Part shown: piece by piece, positions 46,501 through 58,224 of the stretch
How the letters are laid out: each line of letters opens with the position of its first letter
How positions within the stretch are numbered: position 1 is the stretch's first letter
NCBI GenBank assembly: GCA_965153455.1
Contig: OZ234504.1
Location: 248,001-312,000, forward strand
Length of the DNA stretch: 64,000 bases
Source: Sphagnum compactum
Taxonomy: Eukaryota > Bryophyta > Sphagnopsida > Sphagnales
Direction of reading: 5' to 3'
Notes under the pieces: model-generated
Seen by the model: only the letters and a program-made list of their open reading frames with translations
Told to the model about the DNA's origin: nothing
The model's database searches: none
Translations under genes and position numbers: made by a program

Positions 46501-46867
46501 GTAGTAGTTTTAGGTTGATGCATTTAGATAAATCAAGCATGCACAAGTTGGGACAATGACCAAATTGAATGGTATTTCTTTAATTTTGGCTATTGCCAAT
46601 GTATCCATCATAATTCAGATGCATGTTGGTCATGTAAAAAACCTTCCATGATGTCTAATGAAACTTGAGCCATGTCAAACAACCTTAATTTGGGGAGGTG
46701 TACACTTTTGAAAATCCCTGAAATCAATTTTTTCTTTCCTTCCAATGATAAACCTTAAAGTCTTGAGGCCACCTATCACATGAAAAATTACAACATATGA
46801 GTTAACACATATAACTTTTAAATTATGCAATAAGTTTAACGTGTTTTTTTAATATATTAATTTTAAA
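46501..46867 (-). other. Linker between NB-ARC and LRR of right HNL copy
   Basis: AT-rich with stops in all frames. Minus-strand remnants such as LRLFDMAQVSLDIME suggest decayed coding sequence or an intron between the MHD region and the first LRR. Confidence 0.4.
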
Positions 46868-47970
46868 TTACATATTTAAATAATAATAATAATTTGATGT
46901 AGTGATGTTAACCTTTTGTTCTTGCAAATTTTGCAAATTTGTTTTAGGATCCCATATTTGATTCTCTTCTTCTTCTTCTACAAATTTTCGACCCATATCT
47001 TGCAATTGATCATGCATAGTAAAATTTCCATCTTTGTTGACTTTTACAAAAGATCTATCTTTTAAGATTTGCAATTCAAGTGTTGAAGATTCGAAATCCC
47101 ATATTTGAAGGGCTATAATTTCTTTCAAACCATGAAATTAACAAGCAATATCCAAAAACATATCCTTTTCTGGTTGGTCCAAATCTCTATAAGAAATTTC
47201 CAAGCTTTGTCAAAGCATATGTTTTTTACCCCCATCCAAAATTCTCCCTGTTTGTAACTTTTTCAAGGCTCCTTTCCAAATTTGCAATCTTGTTGGCCTA
47301 TCTAAGCTTTGTTTCTTGTGCAAAAAACCACCCATGACTTCAAGGCTTAAAGGAAGACCATCACGTGCCTTCACAATCTTCTCAAAAATGCTTTCAAAAC
47401 CTTTTTCCACTTGTTTTGTATTGCGAAATGCATGCCATAAAAAAAGTTCCATTGCTTGTTTTTTGTTAAAATATGGCACTTCAAATTTTCCATTTACATG
47501 ATCCTCCAAGACTCCCCAATTTTGACAAGTCACAATAACATTGCTTTCTCTATTTTTTCCTTAGAAAGCAAGAACTTTTGATAAATCATTGATAAGTTTT
47601 TCATCAACATCATCAATGACCACAAACACTTTCTTGGAAATCATGGTCTCTTCAATACGCTTAAGATCATCACCATTCACAATTTCCATGTTTTTTTTTT
47701 TTGGCCACACAAATCTTGTAGGAGTTGTTTTTTCAAATCTTCAATATTTTTTGATTTCACATCCTCCAAGAAACTAGATTTTTCATATTGCTCATGGAAC
47801 AAATGGTATATCTTTTTGCTCAAAGTTGTCTTTCCAATACCCCCCATTCCAACCAAACCAATAATAAATATCTTTTGTAACAATTTATAAGTATCCTTTG
47901 CTTTTTCTTCTAAGCTCACTTCCCATGATGTTAGTGATGGAACTTGTCGTGGATTTTGTTATGATTCATG
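46868..47970 (-). pseudogene. NB-ARC domain of right HNL copy
   Basis: Nucleotide switch of the NLR. Motifs in order on the minus strand: P-loop GLVGMGGIGKTT (about 47850), kinase-2 KKVFVVIDDVDEKL (about 47630), RNBS-B-like SNVIVTCQNWGVL (about 47540), GLPL as DGLPLSLEVMGGF (about 47370), RNBS-D DMFLDIAC (about 47140) and MHD as FTMHDQLQDMGRKF (about 47020). Lesions: an A/T homopolymer frameshift at 47690-47703, in-frame stops near 47562 (TAA), 47209 (TGA) and 47140 (TAA), and one near 47960. The corresponding exon is wholly missing in the left copy. Confidence 0.9.
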
Positions 47971-49278
47971 CAAATCTTATATCAATACTTTGATCAAAAG
48001 AAATATATGCCATATAATAATAATTATTTTAAATACATTAAAGACAAAAAAAATATGTTTTGTGGAAAATATGTAAATTATAAAAGTCCCATGCTATTAC
48101 ATCATATGTCTTGATGACAATTTAAAATCTTATCAACTTTGTATATTTGAAGTGAGCACAAATCAATGTTATGAATTAACAAAAAAAATTAGATTAAGTT
48201 TTTGTCACCTATACGTTTATAGATCTTACAAAAGTGTTATGAACACAACTTCCTAGGGTTGTCATGGCATTATTAAGTCTATCACAACATGACACATCAT
48301 TTTGAACATTGAGACAACCTAACATTACATAAAAATAGGGCAACTTAGGTCAACTTAGGGCTAATTTGAATCAAAACCTTGATAAGGTTGTCAAAAACAA
48401 AGGTTTAATGGGAAAAAAAATCTATGACAAGTGTAACAATGACCAAAAATGGGAAATATTCAAGTGATTGAAAATGAAAAAAAATTTAGCAACCAAACTT
48501 TTTTGGTTATTTGTTTTTTTACTTCTTCTAGGTGACCAAAAGAATTTCGATCACCAAATCAATGGCGAGGATCAACCTTGCCATTGATTGGATGATTAAA
48601 AATTAGTTAATGACAATTTAAAGAAAAAAAATCTAATCACTTGGTCATTAAAAGTTCAATTGAATGAGGAAAAAAAAATAACATTTGGTTGTTGGGCAAT
48701 TGAAATTCAACAAATAATGATTAAAAAAATTTCAATCACCTAGTCAAAGAATTAAAAAATGAATAATCATAAAATTTTGGTTGTAAAATCAATGTTGTAG
48801 ATCAATCCATTGATGATTGAACATTTCAAATAGATTTTTTTTTTTTGAGTTATTGTTAACTGATTTTTGGTTGCTAAAGAATTGGCAGCAATTTTTTTTA
48901 TTTTTTTTTTTCATCAACCAATTTTGATTGTCTAATCAACAACAGGGTTGATTTCCACCATTGATTTTACGATTGAGATTTATCGATCCCAAAACAAAAC
49001 TGACTAACTAATTTCAATTGTTCCCCTAATTTTTCTATCATTTGGTTTTTTTGGTATTAGTTATTGTTTCAATCATAATTTTTGAGGATGGGCATATCAT
49101 AGTTTTTTGAAAAAATATTGGGCATTCGACTTGATATGTGTGTTAGGATCTCATGTGAACATGACACTTGATGCAAAATCAAAAATGTCATGTGCATTAT
49201 GACAACCTAAAAATTCCTTTTAGTTTCTTCTTCGTATAATCATTAATTAAAACTTTTGCATTGAAGTTGATGTCTCAC
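47971..49278 (-). other. Intron between hydrolase and NB-ARC exons of right HNL copy
   Basis: AT-rich, no ORF. 48140-49278 aligns with 33618-34790 of the left copy in reverse orientation. It starts with donor GTGAGA after LKICLK. Confidence 0.7.
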
Positions 49279-50761
49279 CTTTAAACAAATCTTTAAACAA
49301 TCCACCAATTTTGAATAACTTATGTGGTCCCTTGTAGGTGGCTTGCAAATAGTCAAATGGTTTAGGTCTTCAATTTTGTAACAATGATTACCAGATAATC
49401 GTTGGGCTGATGCATATGGAACAAGAATTTCCTGCACATGGTTTAATGAGATTTGAAAAATTGAATACAAGTTAAACATATTTGCATTGATTTTTTAAAA
49501 AAAATTCAACATAATTTTTTTCAATTAAAAAAAATGTTATGAAAAGCTTAAAACATAAGGACATACACACCCATTTCAAGCACATTTATTTGATCACATT
49601 CAATGCATCACATTTTCACACAAGGCTTGTGCAAAGATATAAAAGATAAAATTGCAAAAATTTTGAATTTCTACAAAAATATCAATTTGCATATTTATTG
49701 AAGGTCATTGTATTGAAAAGTTACCTCATCTTCGTTAATGGGTTGTCCTTCAACAAAAGCATAAATGTTAAGATTTTCTTTGGCTCGATCAAATTCCACA
49801 GAAAGTTGTTCCATTTTTGAATCTAAAACTTGAACATTTTGAAGTAAACTTTGTTGTGTTATTGAGTGGGTCTTGTCACCCGTTTCTTGGCATATTCGTA
49901 CAAAATATGTTGAAAATGTTTTTGTCCCACCTTCATGTGGAGTACCATAAAAAATTACCCTAGTAAGGTTATCATAAAAGTCCTTGGATCTTGCATTCAT
50001 GGCTACATCCATATCATTTGATGTTTTTTGATTCATACGTCTTTTGATCTCCACCACTAAACTTTTGATGACCAAGCCACCAAAGCTATGACCAACCAAT
50101 ACAATTGGAGCACACCAAAGGTTTTCATAACTATAGATGCAAACAATATTTATAATTAGATTATGTTTCAATGTCATTTTTGTATTTAAACTCCATTTGT
50201 GGCATAATGTAAGGATATTCAAATCTCATAAAAGGTTTAAAATGAAGTATAATTAAATATGTGTTATCAATCTTTTCTATTAAACTATTATCCCAAATTA
50301 AAAGATATTTTTGTAACCTTGATAACTATTATAAATACATTAATAATGAATAATATTATGAAATTTGAAATCCATTGAAGTATGGAAGGTTATGTTAACA
50401 CATGTTTAAACACACAAAACTTTCAAATATTAGAGTTGGGAAGGACATTGTTTCACCTTTGATTCACCACCAAACTTTGTACAAGGTTCTTCCCAATATT
50501 TGTTACATCATCATTGACCCCATAAATATCGACATCATATGAAAGAGAAAGGATTTGGATATTTTCTCCCATGTCTTCAACCAACCACTCTTTTATCCAA
50601 AATGTAGGACGTTCCTCTCCATTGATGTGGGTAATTGATGTCCATGTTTCTTTCCATGCCTCAACAATGTCCTTTTTAGAAACAATGCCATGAAAAAATA
50701 TGATGACCAATTTCGGGTGTGGTAAAACGGGATTTGGATACACAATATGAATCGGATTTAT
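49279..50761 (-). CDS. Right HNL copy: alpha/beta-hydrolase (SERAC1-like) exons
   Basis: Exons 50761-50457, 50130-49725 and 49431-49279 have the same lengths (305, 406, 153) and phases as the left copy, with intact AG/GT borders (TTGCAG before the first). Motifs: LVIIFFHGI, GHSFGGLVIK nucleophile elbow with Ser, YGTPHEGG, LNHLTICKPP. About a dozen residues differ from the left copy. The start exon is not identified. The hydrolase reads open, but the NB-ARC downstream is broken, so at most a hydrolase-only or truncated product could be made. Confidence 0.82.
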
Positions 50762-50837
50762 CTGCAATTGATAAGATGATTAATACAACACAATTTGTAA
50801 AACATGTCAACTTCTCTTTCATAGCTTTGAACCTTAA

Positions 50838-51040
50838 TGTTTTGCTAATAAATAAAGGTTTACCCAAGCAATAGAAAATTTTGACCAATAAGTAAAGGTT
50901 GAACCATAATAGGAAATTTTTGTTGATAAATAGAGGTTTAACTGAAGAGGAATTTTTTTTTGCCAAGAGATAAAGGTTTAGTTAAGAAGAGATAGATATT
51001 TTGTCAAAAGGTAGGGATTTGGCTTGAAAGGATAAAGAGT
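50838..51040 (-). repeat. About 42-bp degenerate tandem repeat upstream of right HNL copy
   Basis: Five units built around (g)ataaataaaggttta followed by an A/G-rich spacer and attttg(t). Absent upstream of the left copy. Could lie in the promoter or first exon. Confidence 0.6.
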
Positions 51041-54000
51041 AAACAAGAAGGGGGGTTGGTTGTAGTTGGTAGATAGGGACAAGATAAAAGTGAATAGGAT
51101 AGCTAGGTTTGTAGGGTAGCTAGGTGGGAGGGTAGTATGGAGGTTAGCGCTGAGAAAAAGGGCCAAGGAAAAACAAACCAAAGATTAGCAACTAAAAAAC
51201 GTTGACTGTGGTACTATGTTGGTTACCTGAGCGTCAGGGGCAAGATGAAGACAGAACACCCATCCTATGGACAGAACAGCCAACTGGTGCAGTCATAGGA
51301 GCTGGTTCACTCTGGCCATAGGGGAGCTGTATAGAATGGGCTTTTCCAGTTGCTGTGTTTCCTGCTCAGATTAATCAAAAAACAGTAAGTGTTGTAACTG
51401 GTTGTTCTCCTTTGTCCATTGTTTTGCCCTATTTGTGTTAATGTGTGAGCAATCACTGTGCTTTCTGATAGATAGGGTAGCCTAATTGGTTGCAATCCCT
51501 TGTCCATGCTTATCACAGGGTCTTTTCAACATTTCCTTGAAAGTTGACTTGCAAGGTTTTGTGTGTGTACAGAGGAGTGGGAAGCTGGGTGGGTTGTGGT
51601 CAATGTCAAAGTCTGTCATTGTTGCTCATTTTTTTACTGCGTTTGTTCTTCTTGAGTATTCAGAGTTCAATGTAGTAAATTGCATGTTGGTTTTACCAGT
51701 GGTCTAGTTGATCACCTGCCCATGTGTCCTACGTATCTTTTTCATGGTTGTCATGTTTTTGCAGGGAATATCATTTGTTTGTGATTACTCCTCACGTTCT
51801 TCCTGAGTACTTCAAAGTTCAATGTAGTAAATTGCATGCTGGTTTTACAAGTGGTCTAGTTAATCACCTGCCCATGTATCCTACGTATCTTTTTCATGGT
51901 TGTCATGTTTTAGGGTCAATATTCTATTGAGGTGGGTTGGAGTTAAAGCAGATTATTTCTACCAATGGCTAATGGCACGTTGAACAAATGCGCGACCGAT
52001 TCTTTTATCCAATGTTCAACACTTCAAAAAAACATATGGGTCAAATACATAACAAAAATCAATGTATTTAAAACAACAAATGGAATTCTAACTCCATGTG
52101 AATTAGGTTTTTGGGTTGCATTATGAAGCGGAACATTAGAACATCAAAAGCATTGGTTTTGTGTTGATAACCTCAACCGTTGTGTGGGTGGGATAGTGTG
52201 AAAATGTGCTGTTGCTAAGCCTCAAGTTCCAAGTTTTTGGCCAGTTCAAGAAAATATTAACTAAAACCAAAAGGAGGTTACATGTTTGGAAAAGGCAAGT
52301 TGTTTCTTTGACCACCAACGTAAGAATAGTGCTTGCAATTTGTTTGGAGGCGAACCTTCTAGGGTAGGCAATTGTTGAGTGTTTATTGTTTGTTGGCAAA
52401 ACCTTGTCAAGTGGATAGATGTGGCTTGTTGGCCCATGATTCGTGGTGGTAAGAAGGTGAGATGACCTTCCAACCTTAATTTAACACAACAACACATTAA
52501 CATTTGGGAGGCTAGAAAATTGTTTTTCCTTTGTACCATGTTCCTTCTTGTTGATGTCCTTCCATTAGGATATGGATGAATCTACCATGTACTTTCCAAT
52601 AAAAAACGTTACCATGTGACTATGGGAAATTACACTAATTGTTCATGTTTAAATTTTGTCACAATGGCCGCACATTCTTTGGGTGGTTGTGGGGCATGGG
52701 TGCAATGTAAGCACATCTATCATGTCCTATTGACCATCATGTATTGTGGGCTGATAAAAGATTTCATTTACTATTGCATGTGAATTTGGGAGGAGGTTTT
52801 TAATTTGTTAATGTGCACTAAGGCCTTTGACAACTAATCACATTTGTAGATTTATTTGTAAAGTTCAAGGGAATAGGTGTGGAATAGCACAAAATACTAT
52901 GTCATCATTAGTAAAAAACTTCATGTAAAAAACTAGTTTTAATTACACAAGTAAGAGGTTTAATTATTGTATCATCATTCTAACAAGATGTTCATTGTTG
53001 ATGTGAATATATAATTGTTATAATTAACCTGAATACACCACCTTAATGCTACAATTTTGTTGGTAAAAAAACATGTCAAAAATGAAAAAACAATTATTGT
53101 CTCCATTAAAGATGTTGGGTGACATGGAACAATATTCCATTCCAAGTCAAGGGAATATTTTTCCATGTCACAAAAATTATCTACATGGAAAATGATTTGT
53201 TCAAAATATTCTATGATGTGGCACAAAATATTTAAAAAAGATTCCTTCCTACTCACATGAGCATGTTCACCTACTCATTGATTCTAAACTTGCAATAGAA
53301 ATTAGTAAGCATTAGTAGTTATACTGACCTAAACCATTGTATGGAGCTCATGAAGTCAATGGGGAAGATAAAATCTAAGGTGGGAGAAAGATCTAGACAA
53401 AATGTGGAACCAACATCAAAAGATGAAGGAAGAAAAAAGGTGATGAGAAGAAACATTGGAAAATTTGTACCAATAATTCTAGGAGTTGCATGGAGGTACA
53501 TACTTGCGAATGTACATAGGGATGTACATTCTCCACCGCTTTAGGAAAGGGTGAAAGAATAATTATGAAAAAAAAAGAGAATAATACTCAAAATTTGGAA
53601 TAAGTACTAGAGGAACAATGACAAAAAATCAAGTTTATCTATTGGATTAGTGGTATGGATATCAAGCACAAATGGAAGTACATAAAATAGTCCCTCTAGA
53701 AACAATAGAAGTACAATTTTCTTAAAACATTTAAAAATAAACACAATAACAACATCTTCAACAATCAGGAAGATTAAAGTAGCATTCAGAAAATGTAATG
53801 AAACAAATGCAACATGTAGTGGTGGATACATTATAGATTCCAACACAATTTAAGCCACGAATAATACATGTATGGGATAATAGGTTGGGATATGTAAAAG
53901 GGAAATCTTTATGTTAGATGTGTAAATGAAAAAACATGCAATATCTTCAAGAGAAAGAATCTAAGAAGCCAACACCACATAACTTCAAATCAAAATCAAT

Positions 54001-54324
54001 AGAAGATCTTATTGCAAAAATCATGGAAGCAAACAAGATTACAAAAATGTTTTAGGTTATGGTAGTAGTTAATTACAAGATGGGCAATCTAGGATTACAA
54101 ATTTGTATCTTAAAAAATAGATTACTTAGTGCAAAGTAGGAGAACCAAGAATTACAAAAGTCAAGGAAGAAAGGTGTGAAAGCATAAGCAATTTTAAAGA
54201 ATGTGATTAGCACATGGGAAAAAAAACATCTAAACTTGAGGTGAAGATTAATGTCAAGAGCATATCATTATTGCAAAAGAACAAAAAGTTATAGGAGTTA
54301 GATCAATTGTAACTATTTTAAAAA
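51041..54324. other. No gene recognised; one 150-bp tandem duplication
   Basis: 51640-51762 and 51790-51912 are two copies of a unit with ttcaatgtagtaaattgcat, ggttttac-agtggtctagtt and cctacgtatctttttcatgg. The rest is AT-rich with ORFs under 100 codons and no resemblance to known families. There is no sign of elements continuing from either side. Confidence 0.5.
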
Positions 54325-54725
54325 TGCAGTTAATTTGTCAATAAATGTATGTAACTATTTCAATTATAGGCACGTTAACAAATTCAACTCTTCAAGGGTA
54401 GTCAATCTATCAATAATTATATGTAACTTTTTCAACTATGAACACCCTTACAAATTCAAATGTTTAGTAGCAATAATTTGTCAATAGAAGAAGGTAAATC
54501 TCTTAACTTTCAACACCTTGACAAATCCAACCATTCAATTTGTTAACATGTATAAATAACTCATTTAGTTGAACGCATTGTTAAATCCAAATATTGAAGA
54601 ACACTCAATTTGTCAATAGATGCAACTAACTTTTTCAACTACAAGCACCCTAACAAGTTTAACTTTACAAGGGCAATTAATTTATCAACAGACGTATGTA
54701 AGTCCTTCAACTACGAGCACTTTGA
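54325..54725 (-). pseudogene. Detached end of an HNL LRR array, about five to six decayed units
   Basis: Minus strand from 54725 reads tcaaagtgctcgtagttgaa, that is, it begins in mid-unit, and continues with 72-bp LRR units of decreasing quality. Its first base continues the unit that stops at 37603 on the plus strand. It is inferred to be the tail of the left HNL array carried here by inversion. Confidence 0.8.
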
Positions 54726-56430
54726 ATCAACTCGTCTTCTCGGGGGCAAGTCTTCGGGCAAGTCTTCAGGCATCACATCCGGGAACTCTTGTAAGACTTG
54801 CTTTATGCACTTGTCGAAAGTCACCAACTTGGTGGCTTCCTTGGGCTCATATTCATCCAACACCCGCATGACACACATCATGCTAAAACCTCCCACACAT
54901 TCTCTTTCCCAAGCTTTTCCTAACATAAAGTGGATGGTTGGATCACCCACACAAGGCAATTCATGTGCCTTGACTCGCACAATCGCACTTTTAGATGGGA
55001 TTCTAACTAACCTATTATGCCCTTCTATGAACACATTGTTTTGGGTGATGAACTCCATTCCCAAAACGCAATCCATTCCACCCAAGGTGGAAACTAACAA
55101 GTCCACCTTTCCTCTCCAATTTCCCAATTGGAGAGGCACTCCCTTTGCTTGTAAAATGGTTGGATGGGGAACCCCATCCGCGAAGTGCACCTCAATGGGT
55201 GCCTTGAGCTCCTCCAAGTGGAGCTCCATCCTTTTGGCGCTCTCCCGAGTTATGAAGTTGTGAAAAGCCCCTGTGTCTAAGAGACATAAAATATCACGCT
55301 TAGCAATCTTCCCCTTCAAGAAGATAAGTCGATTGCATTCCGATTGGGCTAGAGTGGCATTGAGAGCAAGTACCTTAGAGCTCCCACTCCCCGGTTTAGA
55401 CTTGGGACAATCTTTGGAGTAATGCCCCACCTCGTTGCAATTGAAACATGCTCCCTTGGGTTTTGTTCCAAATTCTCCCTTGGTTTGGCTCCCTTTGAAA
55501 GGAGCCCCCTTCTTCACAAAGCTCCCTTTCGGTTTGAACCTCGAGCCTTGGAATTGTTTGGGCTTTTCCTTAGTTGGGCTACCTTGCCCCCGATTCCATT
55601 CCCCCTCATGCCTTAATTTCTTGTGAAGGAACTTGTTGTCCTTCTTAAACCCGGATTTGTCGCTCCGCCCCACATCCGAGAAGTTCTCCATTTTCGTGAT
55701 GGCTTCGGATAATGAGGCGGGCCAACTCTCCTCAAGCTTTCGCTTGGCCCAAGTTGGAAGCCCCATCACAAATTGGCACACACAACAACTCGTGCATGTG
55801 CTGGATCTCAAGTTTGAGTTCGGAGTAGGCCCTCACATATTGCCTCAAATTTTCATTTGTGGCATTCACAAGGTCACGGAGTTTGCACCGAGAGATGTAG
55901 TCGGAATTCCTTGGCACAAATTTCGACTCGAGGCGTTCCTTGAAGAACTCCCAAGCATACCCATGGTTCTTCCCCTCTTCTTGTCTCACCGTCCGCCACC
56001 ATGTGGCAGCATAGCCTTTCAAGTAGGATTGGGTAAGCTCCACGGTGGAATGTTGTCCAACCTTAGCGGCATGTATATAATTGTCCATCTCCGCAAGCTA
56101 AACATCCACGACCTTCCGGTCTCGGGCACCGTCGAAATTCCCAGGCTTGGCCGGTTGAAACCTTTCACCTTTGGAGGTCCCCGTTTTGAGGGCCGCCACC
56201 AACTCACCAAAGTCGAGCCTATTCATCTTGAGGAGGACTTCAAGTTGCTCCGAGGTGAATAGAACCGAGCTCCGTTGTTCCTCCTCACTTTCGGGTTCAA
56301 CCTCGGGCTCATCTTGGTCCTCCCGGAAATTTGGTTCCTCCCCAATTGATTCTGGCGAGGCTACTAGGTCTTCGACGGGCTCCTCGGACCTAGGCTCTGG
56401 AGCTAGCTTCCGGTTCTTCTTGGGTGCCAT
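54726..56430 (-). pseudogene. Element A, 5' half: gag and protease of Ty3/gypsy chromovirus
   Basis: Gag begins at 56430 (MAPKKNRKLAPEPRSEEP), with capsid-like YLKGYAATWWRTV and FFKERLESKFVP, zinc knuckle CFNCNEVGHYSKDC (about 55440), protease LLDTGAFHNFI (about 55275, Asp-Thr-Gly) and LPEDLPPRRRVD at the break. Lesions: TAG at about 56098-56100 where Trp is expected in VVDVWLAE, and a frameshift near 55780. The coding stops at 54726, in the protease-RT linker, where LRR sequence takes over; the rest of pol is at 37604 on the plus strand. Confidence 0.9.
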
Positions 56431-56466
56431 CCCAACCTCCCAAGAAGTAGTCGAGCTTCACCTTGA

Positions 56467-56478
56467 GCTCTGATACCA
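56467..56478 (-). other. Primer-binding site, initiator tRNA-Met
   Basis: The minus strand reads TGGTATCAGAGC, complementary to the 3' end of plant initiator tRNA-Met, two bases after the 5' LTR. This fixes the orientation of element A on this strand. Confidence 0.93.
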
Positions 56479-56480
56479 CG

Positions 56481-57219
56481 TGACGTGCTCCTTAGTCCCT
56501 TGTTGAACCCACTTGAGGGTTCAACTATGTATAGTTGCGGAAAGTTGAGACTTGGGGACCGCTCCCGATAAGAGGGGTAGAGGGGCGTGCTAGAAGTCCC
56601 GGGATTAGACTAGGAAGAGGACAAGCATTCCACCTACTCAAATATGCATTAAAGCCAACCCAAAGTTGGTTAGAACTCATTCTGCACCCTTTTGGTGTTG
56701 GGACAAGCCACGGGCTAACTCGGAGTACTTGACTCACCATGGCCCGGACTCGTGACTTTCACTCCAACTCCCAAGTTGGAGTCCCGAAACTGTCCTGGGT
56801 TGGACTCCTGGGACTTTGGGAGCTTGTAGCTCGCTTTGAACTCCAATTGGAGTGATCCTTGAACCACAATTATAGCTCTCTTCGAGAGCTTTCCAACTCC
56901 ATGTCGCACTCTTTCTGCAGATGTCGGGAAGAGGTTGATTCTCGACTTTTAGTGGTCGGGAGTCAAACTGCCAGTTTGACTCCCGGCCCTTCTTTTGCCC
57001 ATAACTTGGGCTATAGATGTCCAAATGGCCAATGCGAGGCCATTTTAGACATCTACACTTCAAGACCTTTCCATTGATATGTACAAAACTTCAAGGCGAG
57101 GTGTTTTGGCCCCCTGTAATCGCCTCTAAGTTTTTGGGAGTCCCGGAGGACTCCAAGTCTCCCACTTTTGGGAGTGTTGAGTCGCAATCTCAACTTAACC
57201 TCAAAGTGGGGTTGCAACA
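56481..57219 (-). mobile_element. 5' LTR of element A (subfamily II, promoter region deleted)
   Basis: 739 bases, TGTTGCAACC (57219) to GCACGTCA (56481), preceded on this strand by TGAAT (57224-57220). Compared with its partner at 41985-42802, about 80 bases are replaced near 56750 (cgtgactttcactcca), removing the TATA-like box and hairpin. Otherwise it is collinear. Confidence 0.9.
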
Positions 57220-57404
57220 ATTCACTTACATAGAAGATTCCTCGAACATATACGTGTAAAAACTATTAATGGAAAGTTGAGATTGTTAGAAGAAACATCA
57301 GATTAAGAATCGATGCGCATATGTGAAAGACTTTGATAGACACCAACCGATGAATATGGACCAGGTGTCCACAAGAGAGAGATTCTATCCTTACCTAGAC
57401 CTAG
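57220..57404. other. Short flank between element A and LTR-B
   Basis: 185 AT-rich bases without coding or LTR features. By position this is host sequence next to the original insertion site of element A. Confidence 0.5.
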
Positions 57405-58224
57405 TGACGCGCTCCTAAGTCTTGGGGTGAAACCCACTTGAGGGTTTCACAAAATCAAGTTGCAGAAAGTCGAGACTTAAAGGCACGCTCCCGGCTTCTA
57501 ACTCTAAAAAGGGGTAGAGGGTCGAGTTGGGAGCCCCGGGATTAGACTAGGAAGAGGGACTAGCTTAGCTTGTGTGAATTTGCATCCAAAAACTAACCAC
57601 ACGAGGTTAGTTTAACATTCGGGACACCCTTGGGTGTTGGGACAAACCACGGGCACTTGGACACACAAGACTCACCACGGCCCGGACTCGAGGGAAGCCA
57701 CCACCTTCCCCCATATAGTATTCTCTGCAGCTCGCCGCGGAGGCTACATCCAAATGGCACATTTTGTTGGGACTCCCGAAATGGAGTCCCGAAATTGTCC
57801 CGGCTGGACTCCTGGAACTTTGAACGGCCATAACTCCCAACTGCAGAGTCTGATCGCAACAAGGTCTAAACCAAAGTTGTAGCCCTCGTCAAGATCTTTT
57901 CAACGCCATGTTGCACTCCCTGAGTCAGCGTCGGGAAAGGGTCGATTCCCGACTTTTAGTGATCGGGAGTCAAACTGCCAGTTTGACTCCCGACCCTTCT
58001 TTTGCCCATGACTTGGGCTGCAGAAGTCCGAATGGCCAATGCGAGGCCATTTTCGATATCTATGTTTCAAGACCTTTTCAATGACACCAAGAACACCTCA
58101 ATGCGAGGTGTTTTGGGCCTTGCTGTCAAGCTCTAAACATTCGGGAGTCCCGGAGGACTCCAATCTCCAACTTTTCCAAGTGTTGGGCTTCACCCCCACA
58201 CTTGGCCAAAGTGGGGTTGCGACA
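57405..58224 (-). mobile_element. Ty3/gypsy LTR, subfamily II, solo or fragment (LTR-B)
   Basis: 820 bases, TGACGCGCTCC (57405) to GTTGCGACA (58224), reverse orientation. Most like the solo LTR at 38500. Hairpin 57690-57712. Flanks CCTAG and TCCGA give no target duplication. Its end directly abuts the middle of another LTR. Confidence 0.85.

Noticed and set aside
54610-56262. Plus-strand ORFs of 217 and 209 codons across gag-protease
   Set aside because: The minus strand has unmistakable zinc-knuckle and protease motifs and a primer-binding site; the plus ORFs are shadows.
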